Positions 4,287 to 5,286 of a DNA stretch of 5,286 nucleotides are shown here, piece by piece. Below the pieces are notes generated by a model. It was given only the letters and a program-made list of their open reading frames with translations, did no database searches and was not told the origin of the DNA. The stretch covers positions 1 to 5,286 of the forward strand of contig DVKU01000121.1 in assembly GCA_018715825.1 (NCBI GenBank), given 5' to 3'. Each line of letters begins with the position of its first letter. The first letter of the stretch is position 1. This DNA comes from Candidatus Avacholeplasma faecigallinarum (GTDB lineage Bacteria > Bacillota_I > Bacilli_A > Acholeplasmatales > Anaeroplasmataceae). A program made the position numbers and the translations under genes.

Positions 4287-5286
4287 CCCTTTTTATAAAA
4301 TTTTCTAATTTCTGGTTCTACTTCTAAAAATATTTCTAATAATTTTGGGTTAAAAATGCCACATTGACCACTAGTTATCATCGCAATTGCCTCATCAGCA
4401 GTATATGCATCCTTATAAATTCTTTTATTAGTAAGGGCATCATAAACATCTGCCAAGGAAACAACTTGCGACCAAATACTTATTTCTTCTCCCTTTAGTC
4501 CTTCAGGATAACCATTGCCATCATATCTTTCATGATGATGTAAGGCAATATCATAAGCATAATCAAAAAAACTACTTTCCTTTAACTGAGGTATTTTTTC
4601 CAATATTATAGCTCCTTTAGTAGTATGAGTTTTCATTATTTCATATTCCTCTTTAGTTAGTTTACCTGGTTTATTTAATATCGCATCAGGAATGGCAATT
4701 TTGCCTACATCATGCATAATAGAGGCAAGGGCTATATTTTCAATATCCTCTTCCTTTAAATCAGCTTTTAAACTAGTATTTATAAAAATATATTTAGTGA
4801 TTTCATAAATTCTTCTTACATGTTCACCAGATTCACCATTACGAAATTCTATGGCTGTAGATAAGGCTTCAATCATACCTATATTAAGCTCTATAATTTT
4901 ATTAGCCTTATCTAATAATTCCTTTTCTTGACTTATAACCTTACTATTCAATCTTTTTCTTGATTCGAATAATTCTACAATTGACTCTACCCTTCTTAAA
5001 ACCATATAACGAACAATTGGCTTTTTAATTACATCCATAACACCTAGCTGATAAGCCTCTTTGATTATGTCATCATCATTAGATGAGGTTATTAAAAACA
5101 CTGGCACATCCTTTAAAATGGCTTTTTCATTTAATTTTTTTAAAACCTCTAAACCATTCATTTTGGGCATGACAACATCTAATAAAATAGCACTATATTT
5201 ATGAGGATTATTTAATATTTTATTAAGACCGTCAAATCCATTATCACACTCACTTATAATGTATTGGTCTTCAAAAATATTTGCAA
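4283..5286 (-). CDS. Response regulator with HD-GYP cyclic-di-GMP phosphodiesterase domain (5' end outside window)
   Basis: Partial: the frame is open to the window edge, giving 333 visible residues. The ATG at 5170 is not the start, because the codons before it read as receiver sequence (ECDNGFDGL, then AILLDVVMPKMNG across 5170), with the phosphoacceptor Asp at 5179-5177. About 20 residues, including the N-terminal acidic pair, are missing. Numbered from the first visible residue, the receiver also shows Thr66 and Lys88-Pro89. A helical linker follows, then an HD-GYP domain with GEHVRR (His155), HDVGK (His191-Asp192), His220, HHERYDGNGYP (from His250) and LADVYDAL (Asp279). All expected metal ligands and the GYP signature are present, so I predict an active c-di-GMP phosphodiesterase of the RpfG type, switched by phosphorylation. 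It heads the visible operon and overlaps the HPt gene by 4 bases. Its promoter is not in view. Confidence 0.92.
   Translation of the reverse strand, partial: ANIFEDQYIISECDNGFDGLNKILNNPHKYSAILLDVVMPKMNGLEVLKKLNEKAILKDVPVFLITSSNDDDIIKEAYQLGVMDVIKKPIVRYMVLRRVESIVELFESRKRLNSKVISQEKELLDKANKIIELNIGMIEALSTAIEFRNGESGEHVRRIYEITKYIFINTSLKADLKEEDIENIALASIMHDVGKIAIPDAILNKPGKLTKEEYEIMKTHTTKGAIILEKIPQLKESSFFDYAYDIALHHHERYDGNGYPEGLKGEEISIWSQVVSLADVYDALTNKRIYKDAYTADEAIAMITSGQCGIFNPKLLEIFLEVEPEIRKFYKKG

Overview
The window is AT-rich (by eye roughly 30% GC) and looks like a low-GC Firmicutes or related chromosome. Supporting signs are purine-rich AGGAG-type Shine-Dalgarno sites, sigma-A-like TTGNNN/TATAAT promoters, GTG starts, U-tract terminators and a Bacillus-type cold-shock protein. 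TGA is used as a stop and Trp is encoded by TGG, so the standard bacterial code applies. I cannot name a genus. Every gene I can support lies on the minus strand, so transcription runs from high to low coordinates.

Right part (5286 to 1411): a tightly overlapping three-gene phosphorelay operon that enters from beyond the right edge. In order of transcription it encodes (i) a receiver/HD-GYP response regulator, a predicted cyclic-di-GMP phosphodiesterase whose N-terminus lies outside the window, (ii) a free-standing HPt protein, and (iii) a membrane hybrid histidine kinase with an extracytoplasmic dCache-like sensor, a PAS-like domain, HisKA, HATPase_c and a C-terminal receiver. Both junctions are 4-base stop/start overlaps (ATGA and GTGA). 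The likely flow is signal, kinase His473, kinase receiver Asp765, HPt His64, then the receiver of the HD-GYP protein, which would tune c-di-GMP breakdown. The kinase lacks its own HPt domain and the operon supplies one separately.

Middle (1388 to 1075): a monocistronic cold-shock protein gene with a good promoter, a short leader, a strong Shine-Dalgarno site and a perfect 11-bp terminator hairpin. The leader holds an unusual second in-frame ATG with its own Shine-Dalgarno site, partly folded into a small hairpin.

Left part (1044 to 1): a dapA-type 4-hydroxy-tetrahydrodipicolinate synthase gene with a GTG start, almost no Shine-Dalgarno site, and a terminator that overlaps its stop codon. Beyond it, bases 1-76 hold a well-formed leftward promoter carrying two LacI/CcpA-type operators whose centres are 40 bp apart. 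The gene it controls starts beyond the left edge. I see no mobile element, tRNA, rRNA, CRISPR array or phage gene. Nothing here amounts to a wholly new system. The most notable items are the split phosphorelay, the double-operator promoter and several unusual translation starts.
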